Source of the DNA: Lycocorax pyrrhopterus obiensis
Lineage: Eukaryota; Chordata; Aves; Passeriformes; Paradisaeidae
NCBI GenBank assembly: GCA_014706295.1
Contig: JACSVZ010000024.1
Coordinates: 6,759,608 to 6,823,607, forward strand
Direction: 5' to 3'
Length of the DNA: 64,000 bases
How positions within the stretch are numbered: position 1 is the first letter of the stretch; every line of letters begins with the position of its first letter. A program made the translations under genes and the position numbers. Shown here piece by piece: positions 27,661 to 40,200 of the stretch. The notes under the pieces were generated by a model. It was not told where the DNA came from and made no database searches. It saw only the letters and a list, made by a program, of their open reading frames with translations.

Positions 27661-29494
27661 AAAAAAAAGAGCTGTTGGCTGGCTCTTGTGTGTGTTTTGG
27701 TGGATCCACACAATCACTGCTGGGCAGGGCAGGAAACCCAGAGAAGCTGTTCCTTTACAAGCCGACCCTGATCTCACTGGCTTGGGGAGAAACTATCAAG
27801 GAGAAAACCTCCATCTGCACCTGCTGACCCCTCCAATCTTTACTGCTGTTCTGAAGGCAGACTGTGAGCCCCTTTAATAAGCTGCTGGCAATCAGCCCCT
27901 TTTTAATGAGGCAGATCCCCAGTTTCAAGGCCCTCGATCACTCAGTGCTTGCTTCCTGCTCCATGAATTGTGAGCACACCACGAGCAGCCACTCTCAAAG
28001 TAATCCCGGAGTCTCTTTTCCTGCCCTGTTTAAAGACGGGGTAGGGAGTCCTGTGATGTTTCATTAAAGCTGGCTTTTCTCCTCGTGGCAGAGCAGATTT
28101 AATCAGACCTGCCTCCTAGTTCCAGCTGCTGGGTTGGAGCACTCTGATCTGTGCACTGGGTGCACGTCTAATTATGGAGGCAATTCCCATGGATACCGAG
28201 AAGAATTGCCTGTGCTGGCAAAAAATTATCCCAGCTGGGAAAATGGGGAAGGAGAATGTGTTGAAATAGTCGGGAAGAGATTTCAAAAGTTTTTGGAAAT
28301 GTAAATGAAAAACGTTTCTGGTTCTTACACCACAATGTGCAAATCTTGATTATTTTAAAACTAAGATATGGCTTGGTTTGTAAGAGATTATCCCAAATTG
28401 CTCTTCTGTCGTGCTACTGGAGGATTCACCAGCACCACAAAACTGTATTTCCCCCTTCTTTGTTACCTGCATCCACTCGGGAATACTTTGCAACCTTCGC
28501 TTCTCACCTGTACAGCAGCAGAGGTGTGTTTGGAGAAAACGTCCAACAGTTTGTTTCCATCAGGGCACACCCTGGGCGAGGCAGAGCGAGGGCTGGTAAT
28601 TCTGGTTCCTTCTGCAGTGCCAGGTGGGACCTGGGTGAGTTCCTCCCCTTTATGCCTCATCCTTCTGAAATGTATGAATTTAAATAACTTATTTCTGTAT
28701 AAATTAGTGTTTGAAAGGTCTGTTAAAGACAAAATAGCACTCCCCGGTAAAAGGAGAGGGGGAAATACCTGGGCAAGCACTACTTAGATGTGGAAAATTA
28801 AACAAATATGATTTTAAATGATTTTGTAATTGTTCAGCTGCAAGGCCTTGTGTTCAAACTGCATGGGAAAAACCAGATTTCTTAATTTAACTACACAAAT
28901 TCAAAACTCTTTTTGAGGGTGATTTTTTTTCTTTGGGTTTGTGTGGAGATTTTTCGGAACATTCTAATCAACTCCACAATGGTTGTAACTTGTATTTATT
29001 TCACTAATTTCTCTCCAGCAGGGGCTCAGACACTTTCCATGACGGTGCTGGCTAATGTAAACACATAGAATAAGGAAAGCTGTGGTACTATTAGGGTGGA
29101 TTTCCATCTCTTTCCCATCCAGGGCACCTGCTCCCCTTTCCCTCCCCTCCTCCCAGTCTTCCCAGCTGTCTGTCTGTCTCATTTATGTCAATTAGAGATT
29201 CAATGCTGCCTGATTTAATTGGCCTGACTTTCTCCTCTAACAGAAACCCGAGCGCAGGCCAGGCAGGCAGCAGCTCCTTCGCTCTCCGCTGGAGCTGGAG
29301 TCGGGAGGGCTGGGGCTTGTTTGCAGCACAGAGCACAATAACCTGTTTGTTACCCTCGCCAGGGAGAGGTTGGTGACCTCCTAACAGGGATGGGACCCAG
29401 GCAATGATGTCATTGGAAAGCTTGGGGGGATTTCAGAGCGCTCCAGGAATTTGTGTGACCAGTCCCTCACTGCGGGTTGGCTTTTAGCGGAGAG

Positions 29495-29645
29495 GTGGAG
29501 ATCCCTGGAAGTGTACAAGGCCAGGTTGGACAGGGCTTGGAGCAACCTGGGATAGTGGAAGGTGTCCCTGCCCATGGCAAGGGGTGGAACGGGATGAGCT
29601 TTAAATTCCTTCCAACTCAAACTAGCCTTTCTATGATTCTATGAT
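29495..29645 (+). repeat. CR1 LINE 3' end, intergenic
   Basis: Sense copy; GCCAGGTTGGACAGGGCTTG, GGATAGTGGAAGGTGTCCCT and a clear two-unit tail TTTCTATGATTCTATGATTT. Confidence 0.92.
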
Positions 29646-30420
29646 TTGCTGTGTCGCCTCCTGCCAGGACTGTCTCCTGCCTCCTGCCAAACTTCCCCAG
29701 GCTGTGGCCACAGAGGGCTCATCTTTCTGCTTGGGCTTAACCACGAGTGAGGCTGACCAAAACCCAGCTTTCACAGAGTTTATGCGAGGGCCTGACTCTG
29801 CCCGCTCTGGGCAGCAAACCTGGAAGCAAACCAGCCCTGACAAAATCTTTGCCACCCCTCTGCTTCCCCTCCCACAGCCCAATCCCAGGAACCAGCTCTG
29901 ACCTACTTCTTCTCCCCGGCTCCTCGCTCACGTCTCCCTCACAAATTACACAGCCGTCCTTCCCTCCCGGCAGAAATGTGAGTTTCCCAAGGAGCTGGCC
30001 CGCGGAGGCGTCAATATTGAACAGCAACAGTACCATCTAGTGACTTGGGCTTCCCAGGAGTATCACTTAGCCGGGAAGAGGGAATCTGTGAATTAGGGAG
30101 GCCAAGAAGGTCCCAGATTTGCAAGCGAGATCCCATCTCTCGGTTCATTTGGATTAAGGAAACAAATCGTGCTGATGTTCTAATAGTCTCGGGATTTTTT
30201 TATCAGAGAGCTGTGCGATGCTTCCTCGGGTGCCGGTCCCGTTTCCAGCCTCCTGACTCCCCGCTGAACCCGGCCCTGCCCCACGCTCCCTCTGCTGGCA
30301 ATCAGCTCCTTGATTTCACACGTTCCCAGCTCCTCGCACACCCACTCGCCCGCACAGCACCAAATCCCGGCAAAGGCATCAGAGCAAATTGAGGGCTGTG
30401 GTGAGTTCTCACTCCCGATA

Positions 30421-31320
30421 AATGTGCACGTTCTCGCTCTGATGAGCCACTAGTGAAATCCTGAATTGGATGCGTGAAATAAATAGATACAATTCAATTT
30501 AATCAATCAAAAATAGGCCCAAACCCGAGTGTAAAGGGTCTGCTCTGCGCAGATCTGAAATTACACACTCGGCAGCTGAAGGGAGGAAATCAAATTAGAG
30601 CATTTCTTTCCCCATCAAAGGACATTAGTCCCGATCCAGGTCTGTTACGCTCACGGTGTGCAGAGTTATCCCTGTCAGAATTCCGGCTGACCGAGGCATC
30701 GTGTGGCCGTACTGGGTTAGTGACGGGCTATGGCGTGTTCTGTGTTTGAGGTGACAACTTTTCCCAGCTGTTCTGCAGCACACATGTCTGTGTCACCTCT
30801 TTCCCGGTGAAAAAAGACCATTGTCAGATGTACAAAATGCACCAAACTAGGGAGAGGTGGCACAAAAGCCACACTGAAGAACCTCAGAGCTCAAACACGC
30901 TGTGAAATGCCACCGGTACCGCAGGAGAAATTGCTTTGTTGGCTAATCAAACACATCCCCTCCTTGCTGCCAATAGTGCAGCACTGCCATGAGTCCACTC
31001 AGCCTTGCTCGTGGGCTGATGAGTGCCTGACAATTTTCTGGTCTCAAATTAAACAGAAAACTAAATTAGCAAATTAATTGTTTGCCGTGTTTTTCCTTAG
31101 TCCCCATCAGCTGCCTCAGGTCCTGCAGCCAATCCAGAGCCCCTCTCTGCAGTTCCCAGTAGAAGGTGGAGCCCTGCACTGGGTCCTGCTATCTACCAAG
31201 TGTCAGTCATGTTAATTTTAAATTACTTTTGTACAGCTTGGTGTCAAAACGATTAAAGCATGAAAAGAAAAACTGAACTAGAGGGAGGAAAGAGGGGGGG
31301 AGAGAGAGAGAATGAATAAT
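30421..31320. other. Intergenic unique AT-rich block, possible conserved regulatory DNA
   Basis: About 900 bases without any repeat, rich in TAAT and ATCAATCAA-type words (e.g. 30490-30520) alternating with GC-containing words. It looks like a vertebrate conserved non-coding element rather than decayed repeat, but conservation cannot be seen from one sequence. Confidence 0.35.
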
Positions 31321-31439
31321 TTACCTTGCATTTACAGCAAGGACACTTGGATTTCCTTCATTCTTCAACTCTGAGAAGCCTGAAACTTCTATTTCTTCAG
31401 CTGTCACCTGCTCGGGACTGTACCCAAGGGAGTGTTCTG

Positions 31440-31672
31440 GATCACAGAACCCCAGAACCACAGAGTGGTTTGACTGTGAAGGGACCTTAAAGCCTATCCC
31501 ATCCCACCCCCCCACCATGGGCAGGAACACCTTCCATTATCCCAGGATGCTCCAAGCCCCGTCCAGCCTGGCCTTGGACATTTCCAGGGATCCAGGAGCA
31601 GACACAGCTTCTCTGGGCAACCAGTGCCAGGGCCTCCCCACCCTCTGAGTAAAGAATTTCTTCCTAATGAGG
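31440..31672 (-). repeat. CR1 LINE 3' end, intergenic
   Basis: Antisense copy: GGGACCTTAAAGCCTATCCC, CCGTCCAGCCTGGCCTTGGA and GTAAAGAATTTCTTCCTAAT. Confidence 0.9.
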
Positions 31673-34600
31673 ATCCTACAAGGATCTGGGATCTAGTTAT
31701 CACCTCTTTCGTGGTCTACAGGGAGATGATAACTGCTCACAGCACAATGCCAGGATTTCATCTCAGTTTCTTTCCAGGAAAGGCTTTTTTCCACGCTGCA
31801 CTCCCCGATTGCTGCAATCACCAATACAGACAAACCCATCCACCCACCCACGTACAGACCTTTTCTCCCCTTCCCAGTGCTCTGCTCCCAACTGGGTTTA
31901 CTCCATGACTCGCACGTACTGTGCTAGATAATTACACACTCGGAAAATACAGAAATGCCTAATCAGATACAGCCTTAAATGCACAAGAATTAGGGTTGTA
32001 GGACTGCGGCGTAGCATCCCTGGAGCTCTCTGCATCTGGCTCACACAACCAGCCCACGTGCACTGTGAAAATGTTGGGTTTGGGGCACAGACTGCTTTTA
32101 TCTCCCTTATTAACTCCATCCATGAATTCTTTGTCTTGCCAGCTACTGAATGGTGTCATCAGTGGTCTTTGAAATACCATTCTAAATCTGTTGAGGCCAG
32201 GAGAATAGCAAAAGGATTTGTAAGAGGGCAACTCAACAGCACTAGAAAATGTAAATCAAGCTTGGCCACTTCTGTTGATATTTATACTGTATCTGGCTTA
32301 TCCATCAATGCATCTTCCATTCATTAAAAAGAGTATAAATATTGGGAATTATTGTGGCATGAGGGATGTGCAATGAGGTGTTTTGGTAGATGATCACTAA
32401 CAGGGTGACAGAGCTGTTTGGGAAATGAAAGAGGCTCAAGCCCCCAGTGTAACGTATCCTGCAGGATGTGTGTGGGCTTGAACTGATTTGTCAAAAACAA
32501 AGAAAACAATTTAACTAATGGGTCTTTGCTGAAAAACAAGCGTGATGCCTTGGAAATTTCTGTACTGTCTTGTGCTCTCTCCATGGCAGCCATGGAGAGG
32601 AGATACCTCTGTCTTCCACCTGCATTTTACTCCTTTGGCCTTAGGACTAACTCAGCCTTGCTGGATCCCAAACAGGTCATGTGGAGGGCTGAGGAGTGTG
32701 TTTGAAACACCCTCCTCCTCCTAAAGCACCTGCCTGACTCCTCCAGTGTGTTTGCTTTGGCTGGATAATCTTTGAGGAATCTCCACCTCACTACGTGGGA
32801 GCTGTGACGGGGCAGCAGCGTTGCCAGGGCTTCCGCTTGAGGCAAAGGAAGGTTTCTGTCCTTAACAGTGGGATTCCCTTCTCATGACGTTTCCTCAGCC
32901 TCTGATTCACAAATACATCGTTTAAATTACTTTTTTTTCCTTTCCTAATTGGGAAGCTCCTGTAAACTTCCCTCATCTCTGCCAGAGACCTGGCAGGAGG
33001 CTGGGAAGCTGAAAAGCAGAGTCTCCTGCAGTGCCTTTCAGTGTTATTTCAGTGATATCACTTCAGATGCAGTGAGTCCCAAGTACTCCGGGCCCACAAC
33101 CTCAGCTTTCCCTGGTTAAAATGTGCTCAGCTTTATAAAACTAACACCTTTTTTTACTGGAGTCTGCTAGTCTGGATTCAGCAGAATGTCTGCTTGGGAT
33201 TGAGTTACTTGAAGGACTTTAAAAATAAGAAACATTGTCAGCCAGAACATTAAAAATACAGGTGTAAATACTACCCTGGATGTGGTAATTAGTTAAAGCA
33301 CAATTGCAAACCAAGCAGGACTGCCCTTCCACCTGGCACTGGGGAGCCGACAAAACTGGGAAGCCGGACAGGGATTTGTATTGGATCTCTTATCAACAAA
33401 TCACTCCCAACTGCAAAATCTTTATGTACCAACCATTAAATGGTTTCAAATTCTAAGTAGTCTGCCAGGCAGGCAATTAACATCATTAATTGAACAAAAT
33501 TCATCCAGAATAATTGATTTGGACTTAATTGCAGGCCCCAAGATTTCTCAAGGTGTATCTTTACCTTTTGCAGCCGCTCTGAGGATCCCTGTGTTGGGCA
33601 CGTTGTCTCTCACAGTTCTTAGGAATCACTACAAACACTTGAGCAGGGAGTATTAAAGTGGTCAGTCCTGGAGTGGCTGCCATAAAAACAAGAGGATGAA
33701 CAACTTGCTCAGACAAGAGCACACTGAAAGAAAATGTAGGAATACACCACTTTTTTTTCCTCAGTTCCTGAAATCAGGGAGCTGTGGGCTTTTTTCTCTC
33801 CAACACTCGAATTTCCTGCAGTCCAAGAATTTCAGTTGGTTTCATGTGTTGGGGTTTTTTTAGGCTTTTGATAATTCTCCCATGATAGTTTAAAGTATCC
33901 ACCAGGCAACATCAAGCTTTTCAATTCAGACTGTGGAATCAGCTCTTTGTTGGGGGACACTCTATCCCCTTGAAGTATCCAGGATGATTTATTCTTATGG
34001 GACATGTACACAAAGTGACATTTTCCCATCCCCTGTTCTCTAAACACAGGATTTCAGTTACTCCAAGCCCACCAGCGTCACAGTATGGTGAGCAACCAGG
34101 TTTTCCATAGCAGCCATTTATTGGGACCTGCCTTTTTTATTGAGGAAAAAAAAGGGGATCTGGAAACAATCCAACTCAGCCCAAATTTTTTGAAGGAGTT
34201 GTTTTAATTTACTCCAGAGAAAGCTGTCTGTGTGTGAAGTCACCGATCTGCTGATGAGTAATCGGGGAGCTTTTGTGTTTTAATATTTTGATGTTTAAGG
34301 GAAGCAGCGTGAAGCTGACAGAATAAATCCACGTATTTACAAGCTGTTCTGCACTGACAGGGGTACAAAGAGCAAAGGAATAAAAGTACAACAAAGAGCA
34401 AGTAACTAAAAGATATTAACACAGCTCATCCTTAACTGAGCAGTGCTGGAGGAGTCTAAAGCCAAAGGATGATTCTTGGTCCAAGAGCTGGAGGCTGCCC
34501 TTTCCAGTAGACCCTGAACTATGGAATTTAGAGCTAAAACCCAAGGAGATGGGACTTCAAAGAGATCCTCCCCCCTCGATTTACATTTGGGGTTTAGGTT

Positions 34601-35319
34601 TGTAAATGAAGCCATGTAGGGATTTAGGAATGGTGTTAAGGAAATGGAAGCATAGGAAAGGTGCCGGGCATCTAGAATCAGGAAATTTCTATGGAAATGC
34701 TTGGCTGCTAACAGGATTTACAGGTATCTCCTTGCTCTAATGGATCTTTCTCTTCCACATAATTTCATTACATGTTGCCTGCCTTTCCTGAGTAGTCCCA
34801 GCATCCCTGAAACTTGTGGATTCAGCGGAGGAAGGGGCTTTTGGCATCAAAGTGTTGCATTGTAACACCAGAGAGGATCAACAGCTCCACATTTAAAGGG
34901 TGGCAAACCGGGAACCGGCAGAGCTGGAGAGAGGAGCTGGTACAGAGCACCAATCTGGAGAAGGCAGAGGAAGTGAGAGGCCTTTAACTGCAGGGCAGGA
35001 TCGCCCCGGCCCATATCTAATAAACCACACGGTATTTACTGCCCGTGTTTGTGTATCACAGGCATTTATCAGCACACTCGCTTTACCCTCCTGTTTTTTC
35101 CACCTTTTTTTTTTCCTGTGGCTTGTATACGTTACGCATTTGTACTGTTGCGTCGTTAAATAATTCAAGTATTAAAGTGAAGACCCCAAAGCCCTCTTGG
35201 CTTGGAGACATCCTTCAGCTGAGTCTAATGGGAAGGAGTTTTACCCTCTACTGAAGTTTTTTGGAAGTGAGGTGAACAGGAGCGCATCCACATGTGGGAA
35301 AAAGGATAACTTAGTGCAT
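31673..35319. other. Intergenic, unique AT-rich sequence
   Basis: No gene, RNA gene or recognisable transposon. Open frames are short. The AT-rich segment at about 33400-33540 contains several ATTAATTG/AATTGATT words. Confidence 0.6.
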
Positions 35320-35388
35320 CCAGAGCCAGGAAAGGTTGGGACTCGATGATCTCAGAGGTCTTGTCCAACCTAACTGATTCTGTGGAAG
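35320..35388 (+). repeat. CR1 LINE terminal fragment
   Basis: GGTTGGGACTCGATGATCTC, GAGGTCTTGTCCAACCTAAC and TGATTCTGTG: a short sense CR1 tail directly before the CpG-rich region. Confidence 0.75.
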
Positions 35389-35522
35389 CGCCACAGGTGT
35401 GCGAGCTGGCCCGGATTCCTCAGTTTTTTCACCCAGCCAATGTGAGCCCTTCCCCAGCCTCGGAGGCGGCCGGGCTCCCCCGCAGCCTCGGCAGGCAGAG
35501 GGCAGCAAAGGAGCCTTTTCAC

Positions 35523-35545
35523 GTTTTTTCTTTCTTTTTTTTTTT

Positions 35546-35593
<48 letters not shown>
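35523..35593 (+). repeat. Poly(T) tract, including 43 uninterrupted T
   Basis: T-rich from 35523 with a pure T run at 35551-35593. It may be a microsatellite, or the A-tail of a minus-strand retrocopy, but the adjacent sequence shows no recognisable gene or AATAAA. Confidence 0.9.
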
Positions 35594-35594
<1 letters not shown>

Positions 35595-35599
35595 TTCTC

Positions 35600-37280
35600 A
35601 GCCCGTTGCAGTCGGAGCTTTCCAGCCCGATTGTGCTAACACGCTTCTGTACCAGCGTTTTGCATTTACCAGCCCGGCCTCCCCTCCCCCGCGCCGCCTC
35701 AGCCCGCTCCCAGCCCCCCGGATCCAGGCATCGCCCCCATCCCAAGGAACTCGGGGGGAAAGGGGCTCTTTTTGGGGGTCTCTTCCCTCTGGGCCCCCGG
35801 CCATGCAGGGCTCTTTCCCCTCACCCCACCCCGTTGCGTTCCCCCGCTCCCCACCCCTCACTTTTGGGGACAGAGAGGCGCTCCCAGCTTGTGAGGGAAA
35901 AAAGAAGGGTCTGCCCTTCCACACCCCAAGTTGTGAGGGGAAAAGGGGAGTGTGCTCTTCCACACCCCAGGATGTGAGGGGAAAAGGGGAGTCTGCTCTT
36001 GCACACTCCAGGATGTGAGGGGAAAATGAGGTTCAGCACTTCCAGACCTCAGGTTGTGAGGGGAAAAGGGGAGTCTGCTCTTCCAGACTCCGTGTTCTGA
36101 GGGGAAAAAGAGGAGTCTGCCCTTTCATGCTTCGGATTGTGAGGGGAAAAGGGGTTCAGCCCCCACCCCGCACGGCGGTTAGGAGTGAGTTTATGCCTTA
36201 CTTCTCCCTGCTCCATCTGCACAGGAAGAGGGGGTGGGGGTCGGTCTGAGGGGTGTCAGCGGGCTCGGGAGGTGTCCGGGCACGGGGAGGGGGCTGTGCC
36301 TTGCCCCCCCTCCCCCCTCATTCCCGACCTGGGACTCTTTCGCTCCCGCCCCCCCTCGCTCCTAAGCGGGAGTTTCCAGGAAGCGCTGAGGGGAGCCGCA
36401 GTACCGCACAGCCTCTCGCTCAGCGCGCTCCTTCCGCCGAGGCCGTGGCAGGAACGCCAAGTAGTCCCAACCGCCTCCTCTTCCTCACTCGGCAAAAGGC
36501 TCCGTCCCGCGGTCCCTCAGCCGGGACATCGTTACAGGAACAGGGTGGGAGAAGCGTTTCCCTTCCCGCATTCCCCCCGCGGCTTCGGGGGGGATAATCG
36601 GGATGAAGCGATGGGGGTGGGGGAGGTGAAAAAGCCCCAGCGCCGGCTGCGGCGGAGGGATCCGGAGGCGCGGAGGAGTGAGGAGGCACGGGGAGCGGGG
36701 GGTGAGCGGGAAAACGCGGCGCGGAGCCGGGAACAGCGCCCCCCTCCCCCTGCGGCGGGGGCGGGCACAGCCGCTGAGGGGGAGCGCCGTGAGGGGGTCG
36801 CTGAGGGGGGACGGGACCCCCGCGCCAAAGTTTGGGGAAACTTTCCCCTGGTTTGGGGCCGGGGTCGCGCCTCAGCTCCGCGCTCCCGCTGCGGGCAGGG
36901 AGCGCCCTCAGAGCGGCTGCGGGGCCGCCCGTGCCCCCGTTCCCTCTGTAAGCGCACCTGGGCTCTCCCTCCCTCGCTCCCTCCCTCCCCGCGGCCGCGG
37001 AGCCGCGCTCCCTGCGCCCCGCAGATAAGGCCGGGGCTCGCCCCACCCCGCGGGGCAGCCTGGGCTCGCCGTGCTGGATAAGCGGAGCCGCCACGTTGAG
37101 AGAAGTTTGCCCCGTGTCCCCCCCCACACCTCGCCCGCGGGTGTTGTGACTTCGCACAGGACCCCACAAATCCCAGCACATGCTGCCGGTAGCCCCGCGG
37201 GGAGCTGCGAACCCGGCCGTGCCCCCCCCCGGCCTGTCCTCATCCCGGTGACACTCGTGTCCTCCTGTTAACCCTGTGGA
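35600..37280. promoter_or_regulatory. Orphan CpG island
   Basis: GC content and CpG density rise sharply after the poly(T) tract and are highest at about 36.3-37.25 kb, comparable to the ARID1A island. No recognisable coding exon is attached; long open frames on both strands here are a by-product of GC richness. It may be the promoter of an unannotated transcript or a distal CpG-rich enhancer. Confidence 0.55.
35880..36165 (+). repeat. 41-bp minisatellite, about 7 units
   Basis: The anchor TTGTGAGGGGAAAAGGGGAG (with small variations) recurs at about 35889, 35931, 35972, 36013, 36054, 36095 and 36138, spacing 42, 41, 41, 41, 41 and 43. The other half of each unit is TCTGCTCTTCCACACCCCAG-like. 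The period is not a multiple of three and no long frame is conserved, so it is non-coding. Confidence 0.92.
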
Positions 37281-40200
37281 GAGGGGACAAAAGCTAAACT
37301 ATGATGCTGCGCTGCTTCCCTCCCATCCCGCTGCCGGCTCCATGAGCTTCACATCCTCCTGCTAAGGCTGAAACGAACAAGAACAAGAGCTGCTGATGGT
37401 TGTAAGGCCTCGCTCGGTTCTCCCCACCCCCTCCGCCAGCACCATCCCCCACTGCAGCTCCCATGGACTCGTATCCCTCCCATTAACGCTGGAAGGGGAG
37501 GACAGGAGCTCTGATGGGTTTTTCTCAGGCTTTACTCTGTTTTCTCCCCCCACACACCGACCAGCACGAGCTCCACAGCCCTGCAGAAGGGCAGAGCTGG
37601 CTCTGCTACCACATCCATGAATGTCCCTTCCCTCTGAGCTCCAAGGAAAAAGGAAAAAAAAACACCCTGATTCCCCTCATTTTGCTTATTCATTATAAGC
37701 GGTTGGCAGTGTGCTGTTAAAAACGTGCGATCTCTTGTTTCAGAAGCATCTGTGCTTTAAGAATAAGGTTTTGTCTTCTTGAATGTGGCTCTTCATAATA
37801 ATCTCTTGAAGTGCTCCATTTTTGTCCTTAAAGTTCTATTTTATTACCTCTTCTGGATCAGCGAAGGTCGGTTTAACCCTTTAGAGATGAAAATCAGCAT
37901 CCGCTTTAGGAAAACGTTGCCCTTCTATTTATTAATTCATGGTTACAATAATATTTTATGGAGGATTTTTTTTCCCAGGCAAGTCCTTCTGCATGCTGAA
38001 GGAAGTGTGTGCTTCAGCACTGATTAAAGTCATGTATGAGTTAATGAGAAGCTTGCAGAGTATGTGAAGCAAGAGAAAATCTTTAACCAGCTCTGCTGTT
38101 CCTTCTACATACCACAAACTTGCACGCTGTAACCAGAAGGTGGATTGAATATGTGTGAAATGCTGCAGTAGGAGACTCTTAAATCGCATCACAGGTGGAT
38201 GCTCACTCAATTAATATGTTATCATTTCAAAATACCTTGAAGTTAGGTGGGTTTGTTGATTTTTTTTTTTAAGTATTTTGAGACTTCCCATTTCCACATA
38301 CATAGAAACGGATGAAAGATGCTATAAGCTCACAAAGTATCATTTTGTGGATGGATTTTTTAATTTTGAACAGTCTGTGTTCCCCTGTTCTCACTGCTTC
38401 CCGGGTTAATGGATTGATAACACAGGAGGGACTCTGAGGTGCTGGAGGAACCATCAGTGGTGTCAACATTCCAGTTGTGGGACTTCTAATTTAAGAAACG
38501 TATTGTCATAAGGAATAAGATCACGGCTGAATCCTGCTTGCATTTAGGTCCAAATACAAAATACGCTTTGGAAGGAGTCCCCAGGGAGCACTGAGAGTAA
38601 TTAAGTAAAAATAAAACCTTTCACTTCAGCCCCCCCCCTTCCCCTTGTAACACAGACAAGTCAGTGCAATGCTGGTTTCATTCCACCATTTTCATTACGT
38701 GTCCTGATATTTCTTAATTTTGTATTGCAGCTGAAATACTCGGGTGACTTATAATTTCAGTGATTTGGGGATATTTCTAGACCATACTTTTAAAGAAGTC
38801 ATCTCGCTGTGTCCCAGAAGGAGCCATTGAGCAGTCGTTCTCATAAACAGCACTGAACTTCTTACAGCCTTGCCTTTCCAAACACCTTTTTTTTCCCCTG
38901 TAATTTTCATCCTTAACTGTTGAATTTCCTTTTCTTTACATTAAGTAAATATTTATTAGTACCGCTTGGATTTTTTTCATCTTTTTAGAAGAACAGAGCC
39001 TTGTCACTGAGACAATCCTTTCGTACTGAGGAGGTGACATAAAAAAGGAGTGAAGGAGAGTTGTCTTGTGCTGGGAAATGCCATTTTTGGAAAACAATAC
39101 TATAGGAAATGGAAATGAAAAATACATTTTATGCTGGTGGGAACTTGTAATGAGGCTAAGAGAGGATTTGATGTCTCAGAAAAGCAATGATTACGAGGGG
39201 AAAAGCGGGACTTTATCATCCATTTGTAAAAGTTCTCCGGCTGAATATCCTTTTGGGGAGCTGAAATTTGGCTCAAGTCTGTGTATGAACATCTGTTGAA
39301 TGGAATTTTAAAAAGGCACAGATTATAATCTTAGTTTCTGCTCTCTGTTTAAGATGATAAAATAAAGCAAAATCAATGTATCTGCAAGTCCATTTTGGGG
39401 TTTGTTTTGGTAATAATGAGCTGCATGGATGTTCAGTAGTCTCTACTGCTGATTATTGGGCTCTCTATGTGTTCCTATATATTTTTCTCTTTAGCATGTA
39501 AAATATTGCCTCTACCCCTTTCTGTAGCTAATTCCATTTGAACACTCCTAGAAAGCATTCAAGTTTTTGTAGGTTTTTTTTTTTTGTGACAGGAGGCTCT
39601 TGGATTTTGGCATCTGTGACATTTTTCGCACCGGGAGCACAGCGCTGTGTTTGAAGGGAGATGCTGAGAGCTGTTGGGTATTCCCAGAACTGCAGCCGTT
39701 TGCTTCGATTCACATCCTGCCCACCTGTCCTCTGCCAGGGCTGTAAATGCAACCACTTTGTGTCCCCTGGCTCAGGATAGCACCACTTCAGCTTCTATTT
39801 CTGCAGCATTTGTGACCTCCTCTTATTCAGGGAGGACTTCACTGTAATTTTCCCTCCTATTATTTTGCCTCTTTTCACAGCCTGATGTTTTTTTGCTGTT
39901 GTTTTCTATTCCAAGCGAGGATGCTGTGAGTGCTTCAGCTCAAAATTTAGGTCATCTCCGATGGAAGAAGGGAGACCTAAAAAGTAAAAATAAGATTTCA
40001 ATGTGCCTTTAAAAGTGACAACTCTTCGGGAAAAAATGTACGAGCTCACCTGTATTTTGTGGCAGGACAGGAATGGAGGGAGCCTTTCCTGATTCCAGAA
40101 TGAAAGCTGAGTCTCCCTTTGTGAGTGTGGTTTCTTTTCCATGTGCTTTCCTGGTCTTTCATTTTCACACCTGATTTGAGCTTTAATCACTCAAATTATT

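Larger units (their letters stand above)
22633..30420. other. Intergenic, proximal to RPS6KA1
   Basis: No gene can be supported. It holds the tandem duplication at 23848, an exon-like GC patch at 25024-25131, two CR1 copies (27505 and 29495) and otherwise unique sequence of moderate GC. Open frames are short and unconserved on both strands. Confidence 0.7.

Noticed and set aside
35311..35745. Minus-strand open frame beside the poly(T) tract considered as a retrocopied gene
   Set aside because: The translation is dominated by the lysine run from the T tract; no recognisable protein, no AATAAA and no target-site duplication seen.
35880..36165. Regular 41-bp repeats considered as a CRISPR array
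   Set aside because: Units are contiguous with no unique spacers, in a vertebrate nuclear locus; it is a minisatellite.
36185..37081. 298-codon open frame in the orphan CpG island
   Set aside because: Long frames occur on both strands here because stops are rare in CpG-rich DNA; low-complexity composition, no motif, and no splice structure that stands out.
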